Below, piece after piece: positions 38,123-47,422 of a DNA stretch of 64,000 nt; position 1 is the first letter of the stretch, and each line of letters starts with the position of its first letter. The notes under the pieces are model-generated. The model worked only from the letters and a program-made list of their open reading frames with translations, was not told the origin of the DNA and did no database searches. The DNA lies in NCBI GenBank assembly GCA_902625725.1, contig CACOCY010000007.1:1-64000 (forward strand), written 5' to 3'. The translations under genes were made by a program, and so were the position numbers. This DNA is from an uncultured SAR116 cluster alpha proteobacterium. Its GTDB lineage: Bacteria > Pseudomonadota > Alphaproteobacteria > Puniceispirillales > Puniceispirillaceae.

Positions 38123-38641
38123 TTAAACATACCTCACCAGCTTATTGTACCTAAAACGATGATATGAGTAGGATGGATAGTTTGGTCCTGAAGCATGGTG
38201 TTCGCAATTAAGCTCATTCCAATCCTGCCAATCGATATCAGGAAACTTAGTCCCTTTTTCAGGCTCTAAAAACACTCTTGTAAGTTCAATTTCTTGACAG
38301 AAGTCAATTCCAAGACTGTAAATTTCTCCACCACCAAATAAAATTAGTCTGTTTTCCTCCGTTTGTTGGTTAATTAGCCAATTTTTACTCTCTATTATCG
38401 CGTCCAAAAAATTGTGCACCACTATAGCACCATTAGCACTCCAACTAGTATCTCGTGTTAAAACTATTGAAGCTCGGCCAGGTAGTGCCTTCCCAATGGA
38501 AGCCCAAGTTCGTCTTCCCATTATTAAAGGACAACCCATGGTAATTTTTTTTACACGCAAAAGATCCCCTGGTAAATGCCAGATGAGGTCATTCCCATCA
38601 CCTATTATACCATTATTTGACATCGCAACTACACAAATCAT
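38123..38641 (-). CDS. folA: Dihydrofolate reductase
   Basis: Reduces dihydrofolate to tetrahydrofolate with NADPH. From the ATG at 38641 the protein starts MICVVAMSNNGIIGDGNDLIWHLPGDLLRVKKIT, matching the usual DHFR N-terminus; an in-frame GTG at 38701 would add 20 residues that do not fit the family. Also seen: PLIMGRRTWASIG, and FGGGEIYSLG in the cofactor site. Length 172. It lies downstream of thyA on the same strand; the two enzymes form the dTMP/folate cycle. Confidence 0.95.
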   Translation of the reverse strand: MICVVAMSNNGIIGDGNDLIWHLPGDLLRVKKITMGCPLIMGRRTWASIGKALPGRASIVLTRDTSWSANGAIVVHNFLDAIIESKNWLINQQTEENRLILFGGGEIYSLGIDFCQEIELTRVFLEPEKGTKFPDIDWQDWNELNCEHHASGPNYPSYSYHRFRYNKLVRYV

Positions 38642-38735
38642 TTGATGCTTGCGAGGGTTTTTATACTTTTTTTCTGTCAGAATTGCCTCCAAGTTGTGCA
38701 CTAATTTTCAACTCCAAAATTTAGTTAGAAAATTT

Positions 38736-39533
38736 TCATATCGAAATTGGTGCCTTGATAGATGGTGCAGCCAAATAATTGGCAATTTTAATATGGTCAA
38801 ATTCAAATTCTTCTAATAAATTAGGTGCCCTATCAAAATATAAATTTGGTAACCTTGTTGGTTTCCTTTTTAACTGCAATCGGGCTTGTTCAATATGGTT
38901 TAAATATAGATGGGCATCGCCAAATGAATGAATGAATTCACCAACATCTAACTTGCAAACATGGGCAATCATATGTGTTAGCAGCGCATATGACGCAATG
39001 TTAAATGGAACCCCTAAAAATATGTCAGCGCTCCGTTGATATAGTTGGCACGATAATTTACCGTCTGCAACGTAAAATTGAAACAAACAATGGCAAGGCG
39101 GCAAGGCCATTTTTTGAATATCTGAGGGATTCCATGCACTTACTATCAAACGCCTAGACATTGGATTATTTATGATCTGCTCAACCACGTTGTTTAATTG
39201 ATCAATTTTTTGTCCCTCATAAGGTGAGTTCCAAGCACGCCATTGCTGTCCATAGACTGGACCTAAGTCCCCATTTTCATCTGCCCATTCATCCCAAATG
39301 CGAACTTTATTTTCATTTAGATAACGAATATTCGTTTCTCCACGTATGAACCAGATTAGTTCATGGATTATACTACGGATATGTAATTTTTTTGTCGTTA
39401 ATAGCGGAAACCCATCTGCAAGATTAAAACGCATTTGCCACCCAAATATCGATAAGGTTCCAGTTCCTGTCCTATCTTCGCGGTGATTGCCATGCTTTAA
39501 CACATGAGAGAGCAAATCTAAATATTGCTGCAT
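38736..39533 (-). CDS. thyA: Thymidylate synthase
   Basis: Methylates dUMP to dTMP using methylene-tetrahydrofolate. From the ATG at 39533 ([15 protein letters not shown]) the length is about 265 residues, as in E. coli ThyA; an ATG at 39551 would add 6 residues. Seen: [19 protein letters not shown], the catalytic cysteine in PPCHCLFQF (about C147), [29 protein letters not shown], and the C-terminal IKAPISI. The gene for dihydrofolate recycling, folA, follows. Confidence 0.97.
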   Translation of the reverse strand: MQQYLDLLSHVLKHGNHREDRTGTGTLSIFGWQMRFNLADGFPLLTTKKLHIRSIIHELIWFIRGETNIRYLNENKVRIWDEWADENGDLGPVYGQQWRAWNSPYEGQKIDQLNNVVEQIINNPMSRRLIVSAWNPSDIQKMALPPCHCLFQFYVADGKLSCQLYQRSADIFLGVPFNIASYALLTHMIAHVCKLDVGEFIHSFGDAHLYLNHIEQARLQLKRKPTRLPNLYFDRAPNLLEEFEFDHIKIANYLAAPSIKAPISI

Positions 39534-39632
39534 ATTAACACATAACTCCATTTTTTTGCATTTACACTGATACTTTATGTCTAGTTCATAAATAAAGTGA
39601 AGATAAATCTTTCAACATATTTAAATTCATCC

Positions 39633-39638
39633 TATAAT
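39633..39638 (+). promoter_or_regulatory. Likely -10 element of the tmRNA gene
   Basis: A consensus TATAAT lies about 6-12 bases before the start of the tmRNA precursor's first foldable element (39645). The -35 side is poor: TTTCAA or TTCAAC at 39610-39616 gives about 17 bases of spacing. Position relative to a strongly expressed RNA gene supports it. Confidence 0.5.
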
Positions 39639-39644
39639 TTATAA

Positions 39645-40017
39645 GTCGATGCATGTCGACTATGGCGATAAACGTAATATGAAATAAGCAGAGCGGACCC
39701 GGGGGCGGTACCCGGCGCCTCCACCACTTTTAAGGTAGAGCTAATCGAGTGAAATTCTTTCGAGATTTACATTGAATATATCTCTAGCGAAATTTTTTGG
39801 GGGCGAAATAGGATCGACGCATGTGGTAAAGATATTATTTTCGCTCGGTATGATATCCGCCGTCATCGGGTCAATGTAGTAGTTGCAAATGACAACACTG
39901 CTCCGGTTGCGATGGCTGCGTAAAGCAGTTTGAGTAACCAAAGTTAAGCCCTGTTGGATTGAGCTCCGGCAGGCGGGGTTAGAGGGAGCACCTGGCAACA
40001 GAAAGCCCCTCACTACA
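39645..40017 (+). ncRNA. ssrA: Circularly permuted two-piece tmRNA (alphaproteobacterial type)
   Basis: Rescues stalled ribosomes and adds a degradation tag. The gene is permuted: the acceptor piece comes first, with T-arm CCGGG-loop-CCCGG at 39699-39715, acceptor strand CGCCTCC at 39716-39722 and ACCA at 39723-39726. After a spacer (39727-39798, removed on maturation) the coding piece starts with GGGGGCG at 39799-39805, which pairs with the acceptor strand (one G-U). The conserved GGATCGAC follows. The tag frame starts at GCA 39885 and encodes ANDNTAPVAMAA, with TAA at 39921-39923. The outer ends are estimates. The adaptor gene sspB follows directly. Confidence 0.93.
39885..39923 (+). other. 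tmRNA tag reading frame (ANDNTAPVAMAA, stop)
   Basis: Resume codon GCA at 39885-39887; twelve codons read A-N-D-N-T-A-P-V-A-M-A-A and end at TAA 39921-39923. With the alanine from charged tmRNA the full tag is 13 residues. The N-terminal AANDN part is the type of element SspB recognises, and the C-terminal Ala-Ala is the ClpX end. The tag is short, as in other alphaproteobacteria. Confidence 0.93.
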
Positions 40018-40035
40018 TCGAAAGGAGAAAAATTA

Positions 40036-40554
40036 ATGGGCGATAATACAGACAATACTTCACCTGGCATCGACTATGAAATTCTTGTTGAAGATGCGTT
40101 GCGTAATGTGGTGAAAAGTGCTCTTAAAATAGCTGAAAAAAGAGGTCTCCCTGAAGATGCCCATTTTTATATAAGCTTTAAAACACACTTCCCTGGTATA
40201 GAAATGGATGCGAGTCTAAAAGAGGTAAATCCAGACGAAATGACAATTGTTTTGCAGCATCAATTCTGGGATTTGGTGGTCTCGGAAGAGCTTTTCGGTG
40301 TCACGTTATCTTTCTCCGGTGTAAAACAAAGTTTAGTGGTTCCCTTTGATGCTATAACACACTTTACAGATCCGTCTGTTGGATTTGGTCTTCAATTCAG
40401 TGCTAGTGAAGAAAATACCACATCAGAATTATCTGAGGTGATTTCTTCTATAGAAAATAAAAATAAAAAAGACATTGATGAGACAAAAAACATCAGTACG
40501 GCTGATGTAGTGTCACTTGACTCATTTCGTAAACAACCCTCAAGCCCAAGCTGA
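40036..40554 (+). CDS. sspB: ClpXP adaptor SspB, alphaproteobacterial type
   Basis: Delivers ssrA-tagged proteins to ClpXP. The 172-residue protein has the SspB core (about 14-120: DYEILVEDALRNVVKSAL, FYISFKTHFPGIEM, MTIVLQHQFWDLVV, GVKQSLVVPFDAITHFTDPSVGFGLQF). An acidic, low-complexity linker follows, then the C-terminal segment ADVVSLDSFRKQ, which occupies the place of the ClpX-binding tail. AGGAG precedes the ATG. It is directly downstream of the tmRNA gene that makes the tag it binds, and is convergent with fumC. Confidence 0.93.
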   Translation: MGDNTDNTSPGIDYEILVEDALRNVVKSALKIAEKRGLPEDAHFYISFKTHFPGIEMDASLKEVNPDEMTIVLQHQFWDLVVSEELFGVTLSFSGVKQSLVVPFDAITHFTDPSVGFGLQFSASEENTTSELSEVISSIENKNKKDIDETKNISTADVVSLDSFRKQPSSPS

Positions 40555-40670
40555 ATATTTGCTAAAAATATATTTAACTTTTTTGCATAACAAAGAACAA
40601 GGGCATCACCAACCGCTTTTGCACAACTCTCCAATTTAAAAGTTGAATATCTAATTATATAAATAATTTC

Positions 40671-42089
40671 TTAAGATATAGTTTCTTTAGAAGCTACCAT
40701 TAATTTAGGATTCATTATTTTGTCAAATTCCTCATTTGAAATAATACCCATCTTCAAAGCCTCCTCTTTTAAAGTGGTTCCATTTTTATGAGCTAATTTT
40801 GCTATTTCAGCTGATTTATCATATCCTATAATAGGTGATAATGCAGTAACCAACATAAGTGACTTATTTGTAAGTTCCTCGATTCTGCTATAATTAGCAG
40901 TCATGCCCATTGCACATTTTTCTGAAAAACTATTCATGCCATCTGTTAGTAATTCTATTGATTGATGCATTGAATATGCCATTAGGGGCTTGTAAACGTT
41001 CAATTGGAAATGACCTTGACTGGCAGCAAAAGCTATAGCTGATTGGTTCCCATACACCCTTGCGCAAACCATAGTAAGTGCCTCACACTGCGTTGGATTG
41101 ACTTTACCTGGCATTATAGAAGAGCCAGGCTCATTTTCTGGTAGAGATAGTTCACCTAGTCCTGAACGAGGGCCTGACGCCAAAAATCGGATATCATTAG
41201 CAATTTTAAACAAAGATATAGCAAGTGTGTTAATCGCAGCATGCGCATGCAAATAAGCATCATTAGTTGCTAATGATACAAACTTATTGGGAGCAGGTTT
41301 AAAAGGTAACTTTGATAAATCTGCTATCTCGCTGGCAATTTCCCTGTCAAAACCCTTAAAAGTGTTAATACCGGTTCCAACGGCAGTTCCACCCTGAGCT
41401 AATAGGAATAAGCCTTCTAAACTATCCTCTATCCTTTTTAAACAATCTTCCAGTTGGGATTTAAACGCACCAACTTCCTGACCTAATGTTAACGGAGTAG
41501 CATCTTGGGTGTGTGTGCGGCCAATTTTTACGACATCTTCCCAAAGTTTCTCTTTCTGTCCAAAAATTTTACTGAGTTTTTTTAATGCTGGAATTAATTT
41601 TAACACTATGTCTGTTACAGCAGCAATATGCATGGCTGTAGGAAAAGTGTCATTTGAAGATTGGCCCATGTTACAATGGTCATTTGGATGCACCGGAGAT
41701 TTTGAGCCAATTTTCCCTCCTAACAGTTCTATAGAACGATTTGCTAATACTTCGTTAATATTCATATTCGTTTGTGTTCCTGAACCAGTTTGCCATACCG
41801 ATAACGGGAAATTTGCTCTTAGTTTTCCCTGTATTATCTCATCAGCAGATTTTCCAATTGCTAAGGCTATTTCTTTATCTATCAAGTTTTTTTTTCTGTT
41901 TACTATCGATGCAGCTTTTTTTATCAAAGCCATAGCAACAATTACTGGTTCTGGGATTTTTTCAGAACCTATATCAAAATTTAAAAGAGATCTTGCTGTT
42001 TGTGCGCCATAATAGCAGTCATTTGGAACTTCAATTGGCCCAAAACTATCCGTCTCAGTTCTCTTGTCTCTTTCCAATTTATCCTCCAA
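40671..42089 (-). CDS. fumC: Fumarate hydratase, class II
   Basis: Iron-independent fumarase of the TCA cycle. The 472-residue protein shows TRKETDSFGP-like start (RTETDSFGPIEVPNDCYYGAQT), SSNDTFPTAMHIAA, the GRTHTQDATPLTLGQE region, and the signature GSSIMPGKVNPTQCEAL with the catalytic serine loop. It is the homotetrameric type, not the oxygen-sensitive class I. It is convergent with sspB, a neighbourhood seen in other alphaproteobacteria, and divergent from lldD with 220 bases between starts. Confidence 0.97.
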   Translation of the reverse strand: MEDKLERDKRTETDSFGPIEVPNDCYYGAQTARSLLNFDIGSEKIPEPVIVAMALIKKAASIVNRKKNLIDKEIALAIGKSADEIIQGKLRANFPLSVWQTGSGTQTNMNINEVLANRSIELLGGKIGSKSPVHPNDHCNMGQSSNDTFPTAMHIAAVTDIVLKLIPALKKLSKIFGQKEKLWEDVVKIGRTHTQDATPLTLGQEVGAFKSQLEDCLKRIEDSLEGLFLLAQGGTAVGTGINTFKGFDREIASEIADLSKLPFKPAPNKFVSLATNDAYLHAHAAINTLAISLFKIANDIRFLASGPRSGLGELSLPENEPGSSIMPGKVNPTQCEALTMVCARVYGNQSAIAFAASQGHFQLNVYKPLMAYSMHQSIELLTDGMNSFSEKCAMGMTANYSRIEELTNKSLMLVTALSPIIGYDKSAEIAKLAHKNGTTLKEEALKMGIISNEEFDKIMNPKLMVASKETIS

Positions 42090-42183
42090 TGTTTTAGGCG
42101 ATTTTTCAAAAATATAAAAAATTCTTTCGCGAGTTATAATTTTTTTGGCATTAAATTTATATTTGAAATTTATACTCTTTAGT

Positions 42184-42215
42184 TTGACAATTTGACATAA
42201 TAATATCCATATTAT
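42184..42215 (+). promoter_or_regulatory. Candidate lldD promoter with overlapping dyad
   Basis: TTGACA at 42184-42189 followed after 18 bases by CATATT (42208-42213). A perfect 7-bp inverted repeat, ATAATAT-CC-ATATTAT, covers 42200-42215 and would overlap the -10 region. A second TTGACA lies at 42192-42197. The dyad is AT-only in its arms, so chance is possible in this DNA. GntR-family LldR repressors are common at lactate operons, but none is encoded here. Confidence 0.35.
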
Positions 42216-42309
42216 GAGATAGTTGAACTAAATATCTTGATGCACTATTCCAAATTTTAATTTTAATATTATACTGGTTTTATTATTAATTAGACAAAAA
42301 GAAAACACT

Positions 42310-43455
42310 ATGAATTTAGGGAATTGCCATAATTTTCACGATTTTCGGCTGTTAGCAAAGAAAAAACTTCCAGGACCTATATTTAATTATATCGACGGCG
42401 CAGCAGATGATGAAAAGACTTACGAGAGAAACACAAGCTCATTTGACACAGTTGATCTGATTCCAAACGTATTAAATGGTACAGAAGAAATTGACATGTC
42501 CGTTGAAGTTATGGGGCAGAAATTAAAAATGCCGATATATTGCTCTCCTACGGCATTACAAAGACTGTTTCACTTTCAAGGAGAAGAGGGGGTTGCTGAA
42601 GTGGCATCTCAGTTTGGAACCATGTTTGGGGTTTCATCTCTTGGAACGACGAGTTTGGTTAGCTTGCGAGAAAAGTATAAAACACCTCAATGTTATCAAT
42701 TCTATTTCCATAAAGATAGAGGATTAAATAAATCTATGATGGAAAGTGCAAAAAATGCAGGCGTTGATATTATGATGCTCACCGTTGATACTATAACAGG
42801 AGGAAATCGTGAGAGAGATCTTAGAACTGGTTTTTCAATCCCATTAAAACTCACACCAAAAGGGATTTTAGATTTTATGATAAAACCAGCTTGGGGGATC
42901 AATTATATTACCAAAGGAAAATTTACGCTACCTCAATTAGATGATTTTGTTGATATGAGCAAAGGGTCTATATCCATTGGAAAGTATTTTACCGAAATGT
43001 TAGACCACACCCTTAATTGGAAAGATGTTGAGGAGATGGTAAAATTATGGAATGGACAATTTTGTCTTAAAGGCATCATGAGTGTGGAAGATGCCAAAAA
43101 AGCAGTTGATATTGGCTGTACTGGCATCGTCATATCTAATCATGGCGGAAGACAGTTAGATGGGTCACGTTCTCCATTCGATCAATTAGCAGAAATTGTT
43201 GATGCTGTTGGCGATAAGATTGATGTTCTAATGGATAGTGGAATACAAAGAGGCACGCACGTTATCAAAGCGTTATCTTTAGGCGCCAAAGCTGTTGGCG
43301 GGGGCCGTTTCTATTTATTTGCGCTGGCAGCAGCCGGAAAACATGGAGTAAAAAGGGCGCTGCAACTAATGCAAACTGAAATAGAGAGAGACATGCGCCT
43401 TATGGGAGTGAAAAAAATTAGTGAACTTTCCCGAAGCAATTTAAGATACAGATAG
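42310..43455 (+). CDS. lldD: FMN-dependent L-lactate dehydrogenase (LldD-like)
   Basis: Membrane-associated flavoenzyme of the alpha-hydroxyacid oxidase family; it likely oxidises L-lactate to pyruvate and passes electrons to quinone. Seen: GPIFNYIDGAADDEKTYERN, the FMN pocket PIYCSPTALQRLFHFQGE, and the active-site histidine/arginine set in ISNHGGRQLDGSRSPFDQL and LMDSGIQRGTHVIKALSLGA. Substrate could also be another L-2-hydroxyacid. The D-lactate dehydrogenase gene dld starts 40 bases after it, which supports lactate use. Length 381. Confidence 0.88.
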   Translation: MNLGNCHNFHDFRLLAKKKLPGPIFNYIDGAADDEKTYERNTSSFDTVDLIPNVLNGTEEIDMSVEVMGQKLKMPIYCSPTALQRLFHFQGEEGVAEVASQFGTMFGVSSLGTTSLVSLREKYKTPQCYQFYFHKDRGLNKSMMESAKNAGVDIMMLTVDTITGGNRERDLRTGFSIPLKLTPKGILDFMIKPAWGINYITKGKFTLPQLDDFVDMSKGSISIGKYFTEMLDHTLNWKDVEEMVKLWNGQFCLKGIMSVEDAKKAVDIGCTGIVISNHGGRQLDGSRSPFDQLAEIVDAVGDKIDVLMDSGIQRGTHVIKALSLGAKAVGGGRFYLFALAAAGKHGVKRALQLMQTEIERDMRLMGVKKISELSRSNLRYR

Positions 43456-43495
43456 CACATCTTAATTCTAATATTTATTTAAAAATTACTTAAAA

Positions 43496-45175
43496 ATGAA
43501 TGAATTCGTTAAAAACTTGGAAAAAGTGGTTGTGCCCAGAAATGTAATAACACAGCCGCACAAAACTGAACGATATCGGACTGCATACCGCTCCGGCGTT
43601 GGGGAAGCCTCATGCGTTGTTAAGCCAAATACCTTAGTTGAATTTTGGAATGTTTTACAGTTATGTGTAAAATTTGATAAAATAATCATCATACAGGCAG
43701 CAAATACTGGTCTCACACAAGGTTCTACTCCGGAAGGCCCTTACGATAGGGATGTAGTAATTATTAATACCTTAAAAATTAACAAAATATTTTTATTAAA
43801 CGACAACAAAAATGTATTGTGTTTTCCAGGATGTTCCCTATCCGATTTAGAGAAAAAGTTAAAACCTCATGGCAGGCTTCCACATTCAGTCTTAGGCTCA
43901 TCCTGTTTTGGTGCATCAGTAGTTGGAGGAGTTTGTAACAACTCTGGAGGGGCTCTTGTTCAACGGGGCCCTGCCTACACTGAGCTGTCTTTATTTGCTA
44001 GAATTAATGAAAAAAGCGAATTAGAGCTCGTAAATCAATTAGGTTTTGATCTTGGAGTAGACCCAATGAAAATGTTAGAAGAACTTGATAAGGGGCTTTC
44101 AAAACATTTACTTACAAAGTTCAGAACAAAAGGGCAGAAAAATAGAAGCTATGAACAAATTGTTCGTGATGTTAACGCTGATACTCCAGCGCGTTTCAAC
44201 GCAAATCCTAATTGCCTTAAGGATGCTTCTGGATGTGCGGGTAAAGTAGCCGTTTTTGCAGTTTGTATGGATACATTCCCCGCTCATGAGAGATTAAAAA
44301 CATTTTATATTGGCACAAATGATACTGACCAGTTGCAAAAATTACGAAAGTCTGTTTTGGAGGAGTTCAATTCTCTTCCTGTAATAGGCGAGTATATGAG
44401 TCGCCCAACTGTTGAAGTATCTCAAAAGTATGGAAAAGATTTATCTCTAATAATAAAGTATTTTGGTTCAAATGCCATAAATAAGCTATTTTTTTTAAAA
44501 TCAAAATTTGATGATCACTTCGCAATGTTATTAAAAAAAGAAAATATTTCTGACTATATTCTTCAATTTTTTTGTAACCTACTTCCATGCATCCTTCCAA
44601 AAAGAATTCAATTTTTTAAAAAAAAGTTTGAACATCATCTTATACTGAAGATGGAGAATAATGGTATTGAAGAGGCAAGATTTTTCCTTGAGCAATTTTT
44701 CAATAAAGAGAATGGTGACTGGTTTGAATGCAATAAACATGAGGCCAAATTGGCAGAAATTAATCGTTTTGTGACTGCTGCCGCTGTCATTCGAAAAAAA
44801 AATATTTTGGAAATTAGCACAGGACCAATTTTAGCACTGGATATAGCGCTGAAAAGAAATGAAGAAGATTGGTTTGAAATTCTTCCAAAAGCTATAAGCA
44901 AAGATATTTATAATTTTTTTTATTATGGCCATTTTTTTTGTCACGTGATGCACCATGATTACATTTTGAAAAAAGAAATTTCCCCCGATATAATCAAAAA
45001 AAAGATGCTAAAAATTCTCGATAAGAAGGGTGCCGAATATCCTGCAGAACATAATGTTGGCAGGCATTACATAGCAAAGAAACAATTAGCTGAATTTTAT
45101 CGTGATTTAGACCCCACTAACACCTTTAACCCTGGGATTGGAGGTTTGCCAACAGGAAAATATTATACCAAGTAA
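43496..45175 (+). CDS. dld: D-lactate dehydrogenase, quinone-dependent (Dld type)
   Basis: Peripheral membrane FAD enzyme oxidising D-lactate to pyruvate. The N-terminal FAD domain has RSGVGEASCVVKPNTLVEFW, QAANTGLTQGSTP and GSSCFGASVVGGVCNNSGGALVQRGPAY; the C-terminal Dld membrane-binding domain contains the positively charged and hydrophobic segments and ends with YPAEHNVGRHYIAKKQL and DPTNTFNPGIGGLPT. The long form (559 residues) and the NNSGGALVQRGPA wording are those of E. coli Dld, not of GlcD. It is co-directional with lldD (40-base gap). Confidence 0.93.
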   Translation: MNEFVKNLEKVVVPRNVITQPHKTERYRTAYRSGVGEASCVVKPNTLVEFWNVLQLCVKFDKIIIIQAANTGLTQGSTPEGPYDRDVVIINTLKINKIFLLNDNKNVLCFPGCSLSDLEKKLKPHGRLPHSVLGSSCFGASVVGGVCNNSGGALVQRGPAYTELSLFARINEKSELELVNQLGFDLGVDPMKMLEELDKGLSKHLLTKFRTKGQKNRSYEQIVRDVNADTPARFNANPNCLKDASGCAGKVAVFAVCMDTFPAHERLKTFYIGTNDTDQLQKLRKSVLEEFNSLPVIGEYMSRPTVEVSQKYGKDLSLIIKYFGSNAINKLFFLKSKFDDHFAMLLKKENISDYILQFFCNLLPCILPKRIQFFKKKFEHHLILKMENNGIEEARFFLEQFFNKENGDWFECNKHEAKLAEINRFVTAAAVIRKKNILEISTGPILALDIALKRNEEDWFEILPKAISKDIYNFFYYGHFFCHVMHHDYILKKEISPDIIKKKMLKILDKKGAEYPAEHNVGRHYIAKKQLAEFYRDLDPTNTFNPGIGGLPTGKYYTK

Positions 45176-45222
45176 AAAGTTTCATTTTATTACACGGAAA
45201 TGTACCGGAGATGAATTAAATT

Positions 45223-45348
45223 CTATCCTTGGCGAGCTTTTAACCTAGGATTTTTTTTATTTATTACATATAACCTTCCGCGTCGACGCACAACTTGGCA
45301 ATTACGATCGCGTGTTTTAATGGTTTTAAGAGAACTAACAACTTTCAT
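45223..45348 (-). CDS. rpmJ: 50S ribosomal protein L36
   Basis: Read from the minus strand: ATG 45348 to TAG 45223, 41 residues starting [20 protein letters not shown], then [21 protein letters not shown]. This is the L36 type common in alphaproteobacteria, which keeps a single cysteine and lacks the C-x2-C zinc-site wording of the other L36 form. It binds 23S rRNA at the large-subunit base. It lies 58 bases downstream of msrA on the same strand and is too short for usual ORF cut-offs. Confidence 0.95.
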   Translation of the reverse strand: MKVVSSLKTIKTRDRNCQVVRRRGRLYVINKKNPRLKARQG

Positions 45349-45406
45349 GAATTCCGCCATTACTTTACGCAGTGATTGGGGTTTATAGACTGGCGAAAGC
45401 TAGAGG

Positions 45407-46051
45407 TCAAGAGGCATATTTATAAGAAATACCGCAACCGGCAAGGCCGCAATAACCGTTTGGTACTTTGTGCAGATATTGTTGGTGATAGGCTTCTGCA
45501 TAATAAAAATGAGAATACATTTTTATTTCAGTTTGAATTTTTGAATAACCTGACGCTGTCAACGCTTTTTGGTACACTTGGGCAGAATTATTTAGCTCTT
45601 TTAGCTGTGTCTTGTCAGATGCATAAAGAGCAGACCGATACTGCGTCCCTTTATCATTACCCTGCCTCATATACTGAGTTGGATTATGCTCTTCCCAGAA
45701 AATTCCGAGCAGCCTGTTTAAAGAAACGATAGCTGGATCGAAAACAATGAGCACTGCCTCTGTGTGTCCAGTGCGACCTGAGCATACTTCTTCATACGTT
45801 GGATTGGGTGTTTGCCCTCCTGCATATCCAACAGCAGTAGTGTAAACTCCCTCGCAATTCCAAAATAATCTTTCTGCACCCCAAAAACACCCCATCCCCA
45901 CGACGAGTATTTCAAGATTATCCAAAAATGGGGGGTGAAGCGGCGTATTCAACACACTGTGATACTGGGATGTTTGAATTTCCTGTGGCCTGCCAGGCAA
46001 CGCTTCATGGGTTTCTGGCAATCTTGTTTTAAATGGATTATCAAAATACAT
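45407..46051 (-). CDS. msrA: Peptide-methionine (S)-S-oxide reductase
   Basis: Repairs oxidised methionine. Catalytic cysteine in [13 protein letters not shown] (about C55), [28 protein letters not shown], and the C-terminal resolving cysteines in [14 protein letters not shown]. The 45-residue N-terminal extension is usual for proteobacterial MsrA. Length 214. A 118-codon ORF on the plus strand here is a shadow. Confidence 0.96.
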   Translation of the reverse strand: MYFDNPFKTRLPETHEALPGRPQEIQTSQYHSVLNTPLHPPFLDNLEILVVGMGCFWGAERLFWNCEGVYTTAVGYAGGQTPNPTYEEVCSGRTGHTEAVLIVFDPAIVSLNRLLGIFWEEHNPTQYMRQGNDKGTQYRSALYASDKTQLKELNNSAQVYQKALTASGYSKIQTEIKMYSHFYYAEAYHQQYLHKVPNGYCGLAGCGISYKYAS

Positions 46052-46094
46052 AAATAAATACCTTTTTCATTACTTGGCTTTATAATTGTAATAT

Positions 46095-47294
46095 TTAATT
46101 GGTAATGTTTAACGCTTCAATACCTGGAAGAATTTTTCCTTCCATCCACTCAAGAAATGCTCCACCTGCAAGTGATAAATAACTTATCTCATTCCCCGCA
46201 CCCCCAAGATTCACAGCAGCGACGGTATCTCCCCCACCGGCAACACTTTGAAGGTAACCTGTACTTGTTCTTTTCCCAATGTATTCTCCAAGTGATTTAG
46301 TCCCCAAATCATAAGGAGCAATCTCAAATGCACCTGCCGGGCCATTCCATAATAAGGTTCTAGATTGGCCAATATGCTTTTTAAACAAAGCGATAGACTC
46401 AACTCCAATATCCAGTATCATCTCGTCATCTTTAACCATACCATTTACACGCGTGTTTGACACACCTCCAGCCTGCAGGCTTTTGCTTACAACAGCGTCA
46501 ATTGGCAAAATTATTTGGCATTTTTTTTCTTTAGCTAAGTTCAAAATCATATTCGCTGTTTGTATTAAGTTTGGCTCAAATAAAGAGGCTCCAACTGGAA
46601 TTTGTTTCGCTGCAAGAAACGTGTTTGCCATAGCTCCAGCCAATAGCAATTTATCAACTTTGGAAATTAGATTTTCGAGTATTGATAATTTCGTTGATAT
46701 CTTTGCCCCTCCTACAAATGCAGCAAAAGGTCTAGTGGGGTTTTCCAAAGTATTGGCAAGCGCTTTAAGCTCTGCCGCTAACACTGGACCAGCAAAGCTA
46801 GGCAAAAATCTTGTAATTGATTGTATAGATGCATGTGCCCGATGAGAGCATGAGAAAGCATCATTTACGTAAATATCAGCAATATTTGCGTAATATCTTG
46901 CTAAATCAAGGTCATTTTTCTCCTCGCCCGGATAAAAACGACAATTTTCGAGCAGACAAATTTTTTCCTCTTTATCAGCTTTTTCTTTTAGTTTTGACGG
47001 TTCATCAACATACGGAAGAAAGCCTACATTACAGGATAGTGCTCGTCTAAGATAATCTTGCAGTGGTTGAACTGACAAATCTTTGCTTACAGCTCCCTTT
47101 GGACGTCCAAAATGTGTAATTAAAAAAATTTGCTTAGCACTTTTGGCAAGAATTTTTAGACCAGGTATGACACGCCTTATTCTCGTATCATCTAAAATTT
47201 TACCACCTTTCATCGGTACATTAAAATCAACACGCATGATGATTTTTTTGTTTTTTACTTTCTCCTCATCAATCACTTTGTAGTGATTTTTCAT
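46095..47294 (-). CDS. pgk: Phosphoglycerate kinase
   Basis: Glycolytic/gluconeogenic enzyme that moves phosphate between 1,3-bisphosphoglycerate and ADP. Seen: MRVDFNVPMKGGKILDDTRI, FLITHFGRPKGAV, YVNDAFSCSHRAHASI, PFAAFVGGAKISTKL, LLAGAMANTFL, LWNGPAGAFE and SVAGGGDTVAAV. Length 399 is normal. It stands alone, upstream of msrA by 43 bases on the same strand. Confidence 0.97.
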   Translation of the reverse strand: MKNHYKVIDEEKVKNKKIIMRVDFNVPMKGGKILDDTRIRRVIPGLKILAKSAKQIFLITHFGRPKGAVSKDLSVQPLQDYLRRALSCNVGFLPYVDEPSKLKEKADKEEKICLLENCRFYPGEEKNDLDLARYYANIADIYVNDAFSCSHRAHASIQSITRFLPSFAGPVLAAELKALANTLENPTRPFAAFVGGAKISTKLSILENLISKVDKLLLAGAMANTFLAAKQIPVGASLFEPNLIQTANMILNLAKEKKCQIILPIDAVVSKSLQAGGVSNTRVNGMVKDDEMILDIGVESIALFKKHIGQSRTLLWNGPAGAFEIAPYDLGTKSLGEYIGKRTSTGYLQSVAGGGDTVAAVNLGGAGNEISYLSLAGGAFLEWMEGKILPGIEALNITN

Positions 47295-47422
47295 TTTTTT
47301 AAGTTCCTCTTGAATTAAATGCTGTTAGTGACTTACATCTATAACTAATCAAAAGCAATACAACATAATGAAATGATACAACCAAATTCAGATCTAATCA
47401 TATTCTTTGTAATCGGTGAAAA

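Noticed and set aside
41509-42012. 167-codon plus-strand ORF
   Set aside because: Antisense shadow of fumC; high Phe/Cys/Ile content and no family likeness.
45376-45732. 118-codon plus-strand ORF
   Set aside because: Antisense shadow of msrA, which has clear catalytic motifs.
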